Part shown: one piece after another, positions 24,249-32,943 of the stretch
How positions within the stretch are numbered: position 1 is the stretch's first letter
How the letters are laid out: every line of letters begins with the position of its first letter
The notes under the pieces: model-generated
What the model was told of the DNA's origin: nothing
Database searches by the model: none
What the model saw: only the letters and a program-made list of their open reading frames with translations
Origin: Candidatus Thiodiazotropha sp. (ex Codakia rugifera)
GTDB lineage: Bacteria > Pseudomonadota > Gammaproteobacteria > Chromatiales > Chromatiaceae
DNA length: 64,000 nt
NCBI GenBank assembly: GCA_025656675.1
Contig: JAHXHN010000003.1
Span: 744,001-808,000 of the forward strand
Direction: 5' to 3'
Made by a program: the position numbers and the translations under genes

Positions 24249-24607
24249 GAATTAGGTTTCCGGTTTATTTTTGCGTTATTTTAGTACTCCATCAAGGCGA
24301 TATTGATGGGTTCAGAGCCGCCCAGGTGATCCAAGGCAAAGCAAGGTGCGCCTTGCGCTCAACCGCCTCCCGGCCCGCTGAATCCATCAATATCACCTTG
24401 ATGGAGTACTTGTCTATCCCAGCACACAATCAGACACTGTCAAGATTTGTAAATGCTGGACTGAATCCACTCAATGCCAAGGAACCCCAGACTTATTCTT
24501 TAATTTTATGGTCAATGAATCAGTGGCTCTCTAAGCTTTCATCATCTAACGCCGCTATCTGAATCAATGGTCAACTCGAATATCAACACCCGTTTCCGGC
24601 AGCCACT
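24249..24607. other. Divergent gap holding a MITE-like inverted repeat
   Basis: The interval between the transporter operon and the HsbR-like gene carries no credible gene. The palindromic element at 24283-24410 occupies its centre; the remaining 200 bp (24411-24607) should hold the promoter of the rightward gene, which I cannot place. Confidence 0.5.
24283..24410. repeat. 128-bp MITE-like element with 33-bp inverted arms
   Basis: The left arm 24283-24315 and the right arm 24378-24410 are reverse complements except for two positions (C/T in the AAGG-GATATT part, G/A in GATGG-TTCAG). Both ends begin AGTACTCCATCAAGG. The 62-bp centre has its own small pairing (GCAAGG-TGCG-CCTTGC, 24341-24356). 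No coding potential. The form suggests a miniature inverted-repeat transposable element or a long structured RNA. Confidence 0.75.
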
Positions 24608-26344
24608 ATGCAAAAAAATGCAAATCTTTCTCAAAATCATGGCCTTGCACTAATTGTAGAGGACGAGATCACCAACCGTATGATTCTCAAGGCCTTGTTA
24701 AAAAAACGAGGCTACAAAGTCATAGAGGCTGAAAACGGGGCCGATGCAATCCAGCTTTTCCAACAGCATGGTCCAGATATCATCTTTATGGATGTAATGA
24801 TGCCGGTGATGGATGGTTACGAAGCCGCAGCAGAAATCAAGCAGCTCTCTGGCGACCATTTCGTACCGATCATCTTCCTCACGGCCATGTCGGATGAAGA
24901 CGCTTTGGCCAGATGCGTCGAGGTTGGCGGCGACGACTTTCTTTCAAAACCTTACAGCTTTACCGTACTCTCGGCCAAAGTGAAGGCAATGGAGCGTATT
25001 CGAATACTGCATCAGGACACCCGTATGCTCTACAGCCGCATGCAGCGTGATGAGGAGATTGCAGAACAGGTATTCAGCGGGGCCGTCATTGCCGGAAACG
25101 TTGCGCTTGAGCACATCAGAAGTCTACTCAGGCCTGCCAGCGTTTTCAGCGGCGATCTGATGTTAACGGCATTTGCCCCCTCACACGACCTGCATGTTTT
25201 ACTGGGTGACTTCACCGGTCATGGTCTAGCAGCGGCCTTGGGTGCACTACCCACCTCTGAAGTATTTCGCTCAATGACAGCCAAAGGTTTTGCTCCACAG
25301 CAAATTCTGTTTGCTATCAATAACAAGCTGCATAACCTGCTACCTACCGGTATGTTCCTGGCAGCCCAGTTCGTCAAAATCGACCACCACCTTGATCAAA
25401 TTATGATCATTAATTGCGGCATGCCCGATTGTTATCTCATTGAAAAAAACAGTATGCGAGTCAAGGAACGCATCGTTTCCCAATCCCTGCCTTTGGGCAT
25501 CGCACCCGATATCGACCTAAAGGATGATTTCTATCATCTACGTGTCGAAGAGGGAGACCGGGTGATCCTCGCCACTGATGGCGTTACCGAAGCACGTAAT
25601 TCTAAGGGAGAACTGTTCGGACAAATGCGGTTTATTCAAGCAATCAGTGAAAGCAACACACACGCCTATATTTTAGATAGGCTTGCTCTTGATCTAGAGG
25701 CATTTTGTCAGGATGCCCCTCAAGATGATGATATCAGCGTAGTAGAGGTGCCCCTGATCCCCGAACTCCTGCCGGGATGGGAGGCAACAACACCCCATTC
25801 TGAGGTACGCAAGGATCTATCACGACACCTCCTCATGCAGGACCATCCAGACTGCATCGAATTTCAACTTACCCTGCACGGTACCCAGTTACGCCAAGCT
25901 GATCCGGTACCCATACTGATTAACTATATTCAAGAGACTGCCGGTCTCCATGAACATCGTCGGCCGCTGTTTACAATCTTGACCGAACTCTATATCAATG
26001 CGCTGGATCATGGTGTACTGCATCTGGACTCCGCCCTCAAGCAGGGTGAAGATGGTTTTACCAACTATTTTCAACAGCGTGAACAACGATTGCATGCTTT
26101 GACCGAAGGACAGATACACATTGGATTGAGAATCCATCAAGTGAATGATGGTGGCTATATTGTGATTACAGTGGAAGATAGTGGCGTTGGTTTTGAATTT
26201 GCAACTTTGTCACAGAATGTGACAAATGAGACTATATACAGCGGACGAGGACTCATGTTGGTAAAATCGCTGTGCAAACAACTTCGATTTTTCGAACCGG
26301 GAAACAAAGCTGAAGTTATCTACATCTGGAACAATAACCAATAA
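24608..26344 (+). CDS. Response regulator with PP2C phosphatase and HATPase domains (HsbR-like)
   Basis: 578 residues in three parts. A receiver domain (about 12-130) has the acidic pair in V-E-D-E and phosphoacceptor Asp62 in F-M-D-V-M-M-P. A SpoIIE/PP2C phosphatase follows (about 180-385) with F-S-G-D-L-M, D-F-T-G-H-G and A-T-D-G-V-T-E metal motifs. Last is an anti-sigma-factor-type HATPase (about 410-575) with E-L-Y-I-N-A-L-D-H-G and S-G-V-G-F. This is the architecture of Pseudomonas HsbR, which both phosphorylates and dephosphorylates an anti-sigma antagonist. No STAS antagonist gene is adjacent, so its partner is unknown. Confidence 0.9.
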   Translation: MQKNANLSQNHGLALIVEDEITNRMILKALLKKRGYKVIEAENGADAIQLFQQHGPDIIFMDVMMPVMDGYEAAAEIKQLSGDHFVPIIFLTAMSDEDALARCVEVGGDDFLSKPYSFTVLSAKVKAMERIRILHQDTRMLYSRMQRDEEIAEQVFSGAVIAGNVALEHIRSLLRPASVFSGDLMLTAFAPSHDLHVLLGDFTGHGLAAALGALPTSEVFRSMTAKGFAPQQILFAINNKLHNLLPTGMFLAAQFVKIDHHLDQIMIINCGMPDCYLIEKNSMRVKERIVSQSLPLGIAPDIDLKDDFYHLRVEEGDRVILATDGVTEARNSKGELFGQMRFIQAISESNTHAYILDRLALDLEAFCQDAPQDDDISVVEVPLIPELLPGWEATTPHSEVRKDLSRHLLMQDHPDCIEFQLTLHGTQLRQADPVPILINYIQETAGLHEHRRPLFTILTELYINALDHGVLHLDSALKQGEDGFTNYFQQREQRLHALTEGQIHIGLRIHQVNDGGYIVITVEDSGVGFEFATLSQNVTNETIYSGRGLMLVKSLCKQLRFFEPGNKAEVIYIWNNNQ

Positions 26345-26413
26345 TTTCAGTTAGTTAAATATTGCTCCTACCTACTGTATGTATGGATCGATCAACACAA
26401 AATTATTCATGAT

Positions 26414-27607
26414 ATGGCAAAAACACTCGTAATCGATCCATCGGATGGGATTCGAACACCCTTTCTAAGAGGTATATTGACCCGGTCACTGACTGATGCC
26501 GGGCTTGCCTTTGAAACGGCTTATCAACTCTCTTCCGATATTCGCCAGCAGATCAGTGGTGATGATGAAATCTCAACTGAGGATGTACGTCGAAGGGTGT
26601 TGGCTGAATTGCAGAAACTGGATGAAAAGGAGGTTATCGAAAACTACGAGAGCATTAACCCTGCTGCCACTAAAGTCATGGTGATCGAACGTAAGGGCGA
26701 TATACAGCCATTTTCCATCGTCGAACACCGCCGCACACTCGAATCGACCGGCCTAAGTTCAGACAAAGCAGCCTATATCACTCAGAATGTTTTTAATGAA
26801 CTGGTAGAGTCCTATCAGGATGCCATACAGAGTACAGCGATCGGCAGACTGACCTACGATAAGCTCAAGCAACACTATGGCAAAGAGGCCGCTAAACGTT
26901 ATTTGGTATGGATCGACTACAAGCATACCCAGCGTCCTCTCATTCTGCTGATCGGGGGTGCTACCGGTTGCGGTAAGAGTACGATTGCGACAGAGGTGGC
27001 TCACCGTCTGAATATTATCCGCACCCAATCTACCGACATGCTGCGAGAAGTCATGCGCATGATGGTGCCTGAGCGATTGATACCCGAACTTCACACCTCC
27101 TCGTTTAATGCCTGGCGTAGGATCGCCGGTTCGAATGAATCCAGCACTTCATCAGAAGAGATGATGATCCATGGTTACATACATCAATCCGAACTGGTGT
27201 CTGTGCCCTGTGAAGCGGTTGTGCAGCGCGCCTTGAGTGAACAGGTTTCACTGATTCTGGAAGGCGTTCATGTATCACCCGCTCTGGTGAATCGGTTTAA
27301 AGATGAGCAGAATGCTGTCATTGTTCCCATCATGCTGGCGGTTCTCAAACAAGAAAAGTTGAAACACCATTTAAAAGACCGTGGTGTTACTGCTCCTGAG
27401 CGAAATGCCCAGAGTGATTATCTTTCCAACTTTGAGTCGATCTGGATGCTTCAATCTCATCTGCTTTCCGAAGCCGACAACAACGCCATGCCGATCATTG
27501 CAAACGATGATACCGACAAAACAACTGATCGGGTTATGCGTTCAATCATAGAGGTGTTGGAAAAGGATTTTCATGATAAGGTTGAGGATGTTTTCGGCGC
27601 AGATTGA
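26414..27607 (+). CDS. 2-phosphoglycerate kinase-type protein with ATP-cone
   Basis: 397 residues. The N-terminal ~90 resemble an ATP-cone regulatory domain (P-F-L-R-G-I-L-T-R-S-L, D-V-R-R-R-V-L-A-E-L). The kinase domain starts near 175 with Walker A G-G-A-T-G-C-G-K-S-T (about 181-190), followed by S-T-D-M-L-R-E-V-M-R and I-L-E-G-V-H-V-S-P, both typical of 2-phosphoglycerate kinase homologues. In methanogens that enzyme makes 2,3-bisphosphoglycerate for cyclic 2,3-BPG. The next gene, 12 bp on, is a phosphoglycerate mutase homologue, so the pair probably acts on phosphoglycerates. The bacterial product is not established. Confidence 0.78.
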   Translation: MAKTLVIDPSDGIRTPFLRGILTRSLTDAGLAFETAYQLSSDIRQQISGDDEISTEDVRRRVLAELQKLDEKEVIENYESINPAATKVMVIERKGDIQPFSIVEHRRTLESTGLSSDKAAYITQNVFNELVESYQDAIQSTAIGRLTYDKLKQHYGKEAAKRYLVWIDYKHTQRPLILLIGGATGCGKSTIATEVAHRLNIIRTQSTDMLREVMRMMVPERLIPELHTSSFNAWRRIAGSNESSTSSEEMMIHGYIHQSELVSVPCEAVVQRALSEQVSLILEGVHVSPALVNRFKDEQNAVIVPIMLAVLKQEKLKHHLKDRGVTAPERNAQSDYLSNFESIWMLQSHLLSEADNNAMPIIANDDTDKTTDRVMRSIIEVLEKDFHDKVEDVFGAD

Positions 27608-27619
27608 CAACCGGGGCTA

Positions 27620-28894
27620 ATGCTGACAACACACAAAGGGCTGATGATTATCCTTGATGGTCTGGGAGATCGGGGCATTCCTGCGTTTGGTGGAAAGACG
27701 CCTTTGGAAGCTGCAGAAACACCCAATATGGATAGCCTGGCAAGTGCGGGCCAATGTGGTCTGGTCGACCCTCTCTTTCCCGGTATGCCGGTTGGTACCC
27801 ATACCGGCATCTGTTTATTGTTTGGCCTGTCCAAACATCAAGCGATGAAACTGGCAAGAGGACCTGTCGAGGCCTCAGGTGTGGGTCTGAACAATAATGA
27901 TCAAGCACTCTTTTTTCGCTGTAATTTCGCCACGCTGGAAAAAACCAAAGACAGATACAACATCCTTGATCGTAGGGCGGGCCGGATCAATACAGGGGCA
28001 GAATCCCTGGCTGCGGCGATTGGACAGGTTGACTTAGGCGAAGGCATCACAGCCAGTCTGCATCCTGCCACCCAACACCGGGTCGTTCTACAACTGGAGG
28101 GGACCGGACTCTCCCATGACATCAGCAATACCGACTCTGGCAACCAATACCAAAGTAAAGGTCTCTTGCCCTGTCACGCAAATGACCCTTCTGACAGTGC
28201 AGCCGTAAATACCTCTAAGGCTGTAAACAGATTGATGGATATCATCTATGAGAAGCTATCCAACCATCCGCTTAATCTCAAGAGAATTGAAAAGAATTTA
28301 CCCCCAGCCAATGGCATCATCTGCAGAAGCCCCGGTAAACTGCCAAAAGTAAAACCCTTGCTAAAAAACCTAAAACTCAAGACTGCCGTAATTTCAGGTG
28401 AGCGAACAGTTCTCGGGCTTGGAGAGCTGCTGGGTTACACCCTTTTCAAGGATAACCGTTTCACCGCAACCTATGAAACCGATTTGAACACCAAAGTAAA
28501 AACGGCAATGCGGGCACTCGATGATCATGACATGGTCTATCTGCATATCAAAGCCACAGATATCTACTCTCATGACCAGAATCCAGCCGGTAAACGGGAA
28601 ATATTGTCAAAAATTGATGATGCCATTGCCCCTATAATCAACGACTCTCTGGTGATCGCCATTACTGCTGACCACTGTACCGACACCAACACGGGGCGAC
28701 ATACTGGTGACCCGATTCCCAGTCTGATCTATAACCCACTGGGTAGAATAGACGGGTGTCAGCAGTTTTCCGAACTGGCCTGCGCAATGGGGGGGCTTGG
28801 GCGCATCAACAGCAGCGGCTTTCTGTTGACCATGCTGGATCAAATGAATCAATTGGAAAATTTCAGACCGAAAGACAGCAGCTTTATCTCATGA
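27620..28894 (+). CDS. Archaeal-type cofactor-independent phosphoglycerate mutase homologue (ApgM-like)
   Basis: 424 residues of the alkaline phosphatase superfamily. Metal-site motifs: I-I-L-D-G-L-G-D-R near the N-terminus, T-P-N-M-D-S-L-A, and late H-x-D/D-H motifs (K-A-T-D-I-Y-S-H-D, T-A-D-H-C-T-D, G-R-H-T-G-D-P). The nucleophile segment reads P-V-G-T-H-T-G-I, where well-known archaeal enzymes have G-S-D-T-A-H; Thr may replace Ser as nucleophile, as in some relatives. Coupled to the 2-phosphoglycerate kinase gene by 12 bp. It could interconvert 2- and 3-phosphoglycerate or hydrolyse a bisphosphoglycerate. Confidence 0.78.
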   Translation: MLTTHKGLMIILDGLGDRGIPAFGGKTPLEAAETPNMDSLASAGQCGLVDPLFPGMPVGTHTGICLLFGLSKHQAMKLARGPVEASGVGLNNNDQALFFRCNFATLEKTKDRYNILDRRAGRINTGAESLAAAIGQVDLGEGITASLHPATQHRVVLQLEGTGLSHDISNTDSGNQYQSKGLLPCHANDPSDSAAVNTSKAVNRLMDIIYEKLSNHPLNLKRIEKNLPPANGIICRSPGKLPKVKPLLKNLKLKTAVISGERTVLGLGELLGYTLFKDNRFTATYETDLNTKVKTAMRALDDHDMVYLHIKATDIYSHDQNPAGKREILSKIDDAIAPIINDSLVIAITADHCTDTNTGRHTGDPIPSLIYNPLGRIDGCQQFSELACAMGGLGRINSSGFLLTMLDQMNQLENFRPKDSSFIS

Positions 28895-28945
28895 AGCGCT
28901 TCCCCTGATCAGGTGGCCAGTCGTACAGACTAACCCTAACTTAGT

Positions 28946-28981
28946 CTAGTGTAGTGTCCTACACGAGTGCCTGTTATCACC
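28946..28981. repeat. Dispersed repeat with GTGTAG hairpin
   Basis: GTGTAGTGTCCTACAC is a perfect 6-bp stem with a 4-base loop; it is followed by GCCTGTTATCACC. The same 33-bp arrangement, 28 positions alike, lies at 39335-39369. It starts about 50 bp after the ApgM-like stop. Confidence 0.6.
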
Positions 28982-29091
28982 CATATCACATTCATTTGCG
29001 GACATTCGATAAATACCCACCGAATCTGCCGATCTGCCTATACTAGAAGTAGCGAGGTTTGGCCCACCCTACCACTTCTTATACCAATACC

Positions 29092-31317
29092 ATGTCACAG
29101 CCAGAACAAATTTCACCCAATAGCGAATTCCACTCCACCGATACCAGCCATGAACCCCCCGAATTTGACCTGGATGACTCAAGCTTATACCTGAACAGAG
29201 AACTCACCTGGCTCTCCTTCAATCGACGGGTACTCAATGAAGCTGCTCAGAAACATACCCCTTTACTGGAACGGGTCAAGTTTCTGGCCATTGTCAGCAG
29301 TAACCTGGATGAGTTTTTCATGAAACGTATCGGTGGTCTTAAGCAACAGGTTGCAGCAGGCCTCACCACACCAACGATAGATGGCAGGACACCTACTCAG
29401 CAACTAACCGAGTGCCATCAGGTCACTCGCGAGATGCAACGGGAACAGCAACGTATCTATCACCAACTACAAGATCAACTGGCAGCATCTTCAATACAAA
29501 TTGCAAAATTTGAAGCCTTGAATAAGTCCCAACAACAGCAGTTGCGAGACCATTTTCAGCAAAATATCTTTCCCATGCTGACCCCTCTGGCGATGGATCC
29601 AAGCCATCCGTTTCCCTTCATCTCAAATCAAACCCTTAACCTATTGGTCACACTTCGTTATCCCAATGGATTTGATCTGCACATGGCGAGGGTCAAGGTT
29701 CCAGTCAGTAAAGAGGTTTCACCACGCCTGATCCAGGTGGATGAAGACTACACCTATGTCACTCTTGATGATCTGATCGCCAATAATCTTGACATGCTGT
29801 TTCCGGGGATGAACATAGAATCCTGTGATCTGTTCCGAGTCACTCGCAATGCCAACCTGGAACTGGATCAGGAGTCGGCAAGCGACCTGCTGGAAACCAT
29901 TGAGACTGAACTGCGAGAAAGACATTTCGCACCCATCGTTCGGCTAGAGGTCTCCACAGGGATGAATCCCACGCATCGCGGTATGTTGGCAGCTGAACTG
30001 GGGCTCGATGAAGAGCAGGATGTTTTTGAAATTGACTGTATGATGGCCCTACGCGATCTGTTTGAACTGGCGACGTTGAATATCCCGGAATTACGTGATG
30101 TCCCCCACTATCCGATGGATCACCCGCAATTAGCCCATGATAGACGCAGTATATTCCATATCATACGCGATCACGGCTCTCTTCTTTTGCAACACCCCTA
30201 TGAGTCCTTTAATACCACTGTCGAGCGTTTCTTGCGAACCGCGGCAGAGGATCCTAAGGTACTGGCGATAAAGATGACACTCTATCGCACTTCGGCTGAA
30301 GGCAATGTGCTTGACTCACTCATCAAGGCGGCTCGTAACGGTAAGCAGGTCGCCGTGCTGGTGGAGCTCAAGGCCCGCTTCGATGAGGCAGCCAACATCC
30401 GTTGGGCAAGACGTCTTGAGCAGGCGGGCATTCATGTCACCTATGGCGTACTAGGATTAAAAACCCATAGCAAACTGATCATGGTGATACGCAAGGACTA
30501 CTCTCAACTGCGCCGATACTACCATATCGGCACCGGTAACTATCATGCTGGAACCGCCCGCCTCTATACGGATCTGGGACTGCTCGGTTGTGACGAGGAG
30601 ATCGGTCAGGATCTGACTGAACTATTCAACTATCTGACCGGTTATTCCCCGCCACCCAGTTACCGTAAAATTCTCGCAGCACCCTATACACTGAAACAGT
30701 CTCTGCTGAATAAGATTGAGCGTGAGATCAGGATTCATAATGAAGGCCATTCCGCACATATCCAGATGAAGATGAACGCCTTGGAGGATCACGATATCGT
30801 TAAGGCGCTCTATAAAGCTACCCATGCTGGTGTAAAAGTCGAGCTGATTGTTCGGGACACCTGTCGTTTCCGTCCTGGTATTCCCGGCCTGAGCGAAAGC
30901 GGGAGTGTGGTCAGTATAGTGGGACGTTTCCTGGAACACGCACGTATCAGCTATTTCCTGAACGGTGGTGATGAAGAGTACTTTATTGGCTCTGCCGATT
31001 TAATGCAGCGTAATCTCATGATGCGGGTAGAAGTATTGGCACCAGTGGAATCACCCGCTCTGCGTCAAGAACTACGATTAATTCTCGATGTTCAACTTGG
31101 TGACAAACACAATGCCTGGGACATGCGTTCCGACGGTACCTATGAACGACGCATACCCGCCGAGGACGATAAATCACTTAATTGCCAGGAAACCCTGATA
31201 GGTGTTGTAGAGCGGCGCCTCGAGGCGGCAAAAAAACACCGTGAAAAGCGTATGCGTGAGAAGCTCATGTACCATTTCAAACAACGTCTGAAAAACAGCA
31301 ATCAGGATTCCGCTTGA
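29092..31317 (+). CDS. ppk1: Polyphosphate kinase 1
   Basis: About 741 residues. PPK1 polymerises the gamma phosphate of ATP into polyphosphate at the membrane. Signatures: N-R-E-L-T-W-L-S-F-N-R-R-V-L-N-E-A at the start, P-L-A-M-D-P-S-H-P-F-P, K-M-T-L-Y-R-T, the phospho-His at 459 in K-T-H-S-K-L, Y-H-I-G-T-G-N-Y-H, the second His region in V-R-D-T-C-R-F-R-P-G, and G-S-A-D-L-M-Q-R-N at the end. The ATG at 29092 is preferred to an upstream in-frame TTG. It ends 16 bp inside the convergent CNNM gene. A nearby phoBR fits a phosphate theme. Confidence 0.96.
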   Translation: MSQPEQISPNSEFHSTDTSHEPPEFDLDDSSLYLNRELTWLSFNRRVLNEAAQKHTPLLERVKFLAIVSSNLDEFFMKRIGGLKQQVAAGLTTPTIDGRTPTQQLTECHQVTREMQREQQRIYHQLQDQLAASSIQIAKFEALNKSQQQQLRDHFQQNIFPMLTPLAMDPSHPFPFISNQTLNLLVTLRYPNGFDLHMARVKVPVSKEVSPRLIQVDEDYTYVTLDDLIANNLDMLFPGMNIESCDLFRVTRNANLELDQESASDLLETIETELRERHFAPIVRLEVSTGMNPTHRGMLAAELGLDEEQDVFEIDCMMALRDLFELATLNIPELRDVPHYPMDHPQLAHDRRSIFHIIRDHGSLLLQHPYESFNTTVERFLRTAAEDPKVLAIKMTLYRTSAEGNVLDSLIKAARNGKQVAVLVELKARFDEAANIRWARRLEQAGIHVTYGVLGLKTHSKLIMVIRKDYSQLRRYYHIGTGNYHAGTARLYTDLGLLGCDEEIGQDLTELFNYLTGYSPPPSYRKILAAPYTLKQSLLNKIEREIRIHNEGHSAHIQMKMNALEDHDIVKALYKATHAGVKVELIVRDTCRFRPGIPGLSESGSVVSIVGRFLEHARISYFLNGGDEEYFIGSADLMQRNLMMRVEVLAPVESPALRQELRLILDVQLGDKHNAWDMRSDGTYERRIPAEDDKSLNCQETLIGVVERRLEAAKKHREKRMREKLMYHFKQRLKNSNQDSA

Positions 31318-32573
31318 GTATCACTGTGTTCACCCTCTTGATTAATGAGGGTTTTCTGTATAGTCACTTGATGAATGCGACGTGATGACGCATCCTGAAC
31401 GCGCACGATCAGACCATCCAATTCAAACTTCTCATCCTTCTCGGGAATCCGTTCAGTATGTTCCAGTAACCAACGATTAATCGTATCTGTCGGCTTACCT
31501 GGAATATCCATCGCATAATATTCTTCAACAACACGTAACTCGGCTGTACCTTTGACAAGCACCTTACCTTCACCCAGAACCGTCAAGTCATTTGGCTTTT
31601 TATCGCTTTCGTCGTAGATCTCGCCCACCAGCTCTTCCAGCATATCCTCCAGCGAAACCACACCGATCATCGCTCCATGCTCATCGACCACCACAGCGAG
31701 ATGAATACTTTTTGTCTTCAGCGTACGTATCAACTCATCAATGGTTGTGTTCAATGGCGTATAGAGCGGTTCTTGTCCCAATTCCGAAATCGGCATATCC
31801 AATTCGCCGGAGACGATGTTATCGATCAGGTCACGCAAGATCACCAGGCTGACGATCTCATCCGGGTCCTCTTTGTAAAGCGGAATACGAGAAAATCCCA
31901 CATTGAGTATATCGGGCAGAACATCCCGTAAGGTTCGGCGACCGTCCAGACGAAACACCTGCCTTCTGGGGGTCATCACATCCTCGGCCTTCAGGTCGTT
32001 GAAATTGAAGATGCGTTCGATCATTTCACGCTCACCGGTATCGATCACACCCTCTTCTTCACCATGCTCGATGAGTGTAATGACCTCCGACTCCGTCACC
32101 ATGGGATCATTCATCGCGTTGGTAGTGGATTGAACCCAGTTGGTAAACTGAAGAAATAACCACACCAGAGGATAGATCAAGCGCATAAAGCCATAAATAA
32201 CGGGCGCGATAAACAACGAGATCCGTTCAGAAAAACGGGTAGCAAGGCTCTTTGGGGTTATCTCTCCAAATACCAGGATCAGGATGGTAAGGACGCCTAC
32301 GGCGATACCTGGTCCCGAATCACCAAAAAAGTCAGTCGCGATAACAGTCGCCATTGCAGAGGCAGCTATATTGACTACGTTATTGCCGATCAGAATGGTA
32401 ATCAGCATACGGCTCGGGTCTTTCTTGAGAAGATATAGGGCATGAGCACCCCTTCTACCTTCCTTGTACAGTGACTCAGCGCGAGCCATCGACAGGGTGA
32501 CCAGAGCAGTCTCTGTACCGGAGAAAACGCCAGACAGTACCAGTAGCACTGTCAATATCAGGTAACTTTCCAC
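31302..32573 (-). CDS. CNNM/CorC-type membrane protein (DUF21, CBS pair, CorC_HlyC)
   Basis: 423 residues. The N-terminal DUF21 part (about 1-180) has four hydrophobic segments and the family strings F-S-G-T-E-T-A-L-V-T and G-N-N-V-V-N-I. A CBS pair follows (about 200-330; D-V-M-T-P-R and V-V-D-E-H-G-A-M-I-G-V-V-S-L-E-D), then a CorC_HlyC transporter-associated domain. Proteins of this type (YfjD/HlyC-like, CNNM) take part in Mg2+ or Co2+ efflux or homeostasis. The gene faces ppk1 and overlaps its end by 16 bp. Ion choice cannot be read from sequence. Confidence 0.88.
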   Translation of the reverse strand: MESYLILTVLLVLSGVFSGTETALVTLSMARAESLYKEGRRGAHALYLLKKDPSRMLITILIGNNVVNIAASAMATVIATDFFGDSGPGIAVGVLTILILVFGEITPKSLATRFSERISLFIAPVIYGFMRLIYPLVWLFLQFTNWVQSTTNAMNDPMVTESEVITLIEHGEEEGVIDTGEREMIERIFNFNDLKAEDVMTPRRQVFRLDGRRTLRDVLPDILNVGFSRIPLYKEDPDEIVSLVILRDLIDNIVSGELDMPISELGQEPLYTPLNTTIDELIRTLKTKSIHLAVVVDEHGAMIGVVSLEDMLEELVGEIYDESDKKPNDLTVLGEGKVLVKGTAELRVVEEYYAMDIPGKPTDTINRWLLEHTERIPEKDEKFELDGLIVRVQDASSRRIHQVTIQKTLINQEGEHSDTQAES

Positions 32574-32943
32574 GAAGTTTCTTTGTTAGTCTCGCCAAAT
32601 GTGGCCCAACTGGAATTATCACTGCTAAGGCATTGAATCACAAGCAGCCTAGTAAAATATTTTTATTGCCTCTGATTACCAAATGCCACTTTACCAATCC
32701 GATCACAAATCAAGCAGATGGTAGTTTTTCCAGACTTTACAGATAACTAGTGCTTATATACAGGTGATTATATTAAAATTGGACTAGATTTTAGGCAGCT
32801 AAAACGTACTGAGACAAGAAGAACAGCCCCTCATGACTTGCTTGGGTTTGGTTTTTTCCTAGGAAATAGGATAGGCAGAATAACCCAAGGGGGGTTATAA
32901 AGTAACCAGCTTCCCATTTACATTAAGGCTCACACAGAAATCG
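32574..32943. other. phoB upstream region with nested palindromes
   Basis: 370 bp without a gene. CTTGGGTT (32841-32848) pairs with AACCCAAG (32882-32889), and between them lies the perfect 12-bp palindrome TTTCCTAGGAAA (32855-32866). The structure ends 54 bp before the phoB start, so it could be a leader hairpin or an operator. No TGTCAT-type Pho repeats were found here. Confidence 0.4.

Noticed and set aside
24233-24562. A 109-codon plus-strand frame across the MITE-like repeat
   Set aside because: It overlaps the divergent permease start and runs straight through the inverted repeat; composition is not protein-like.
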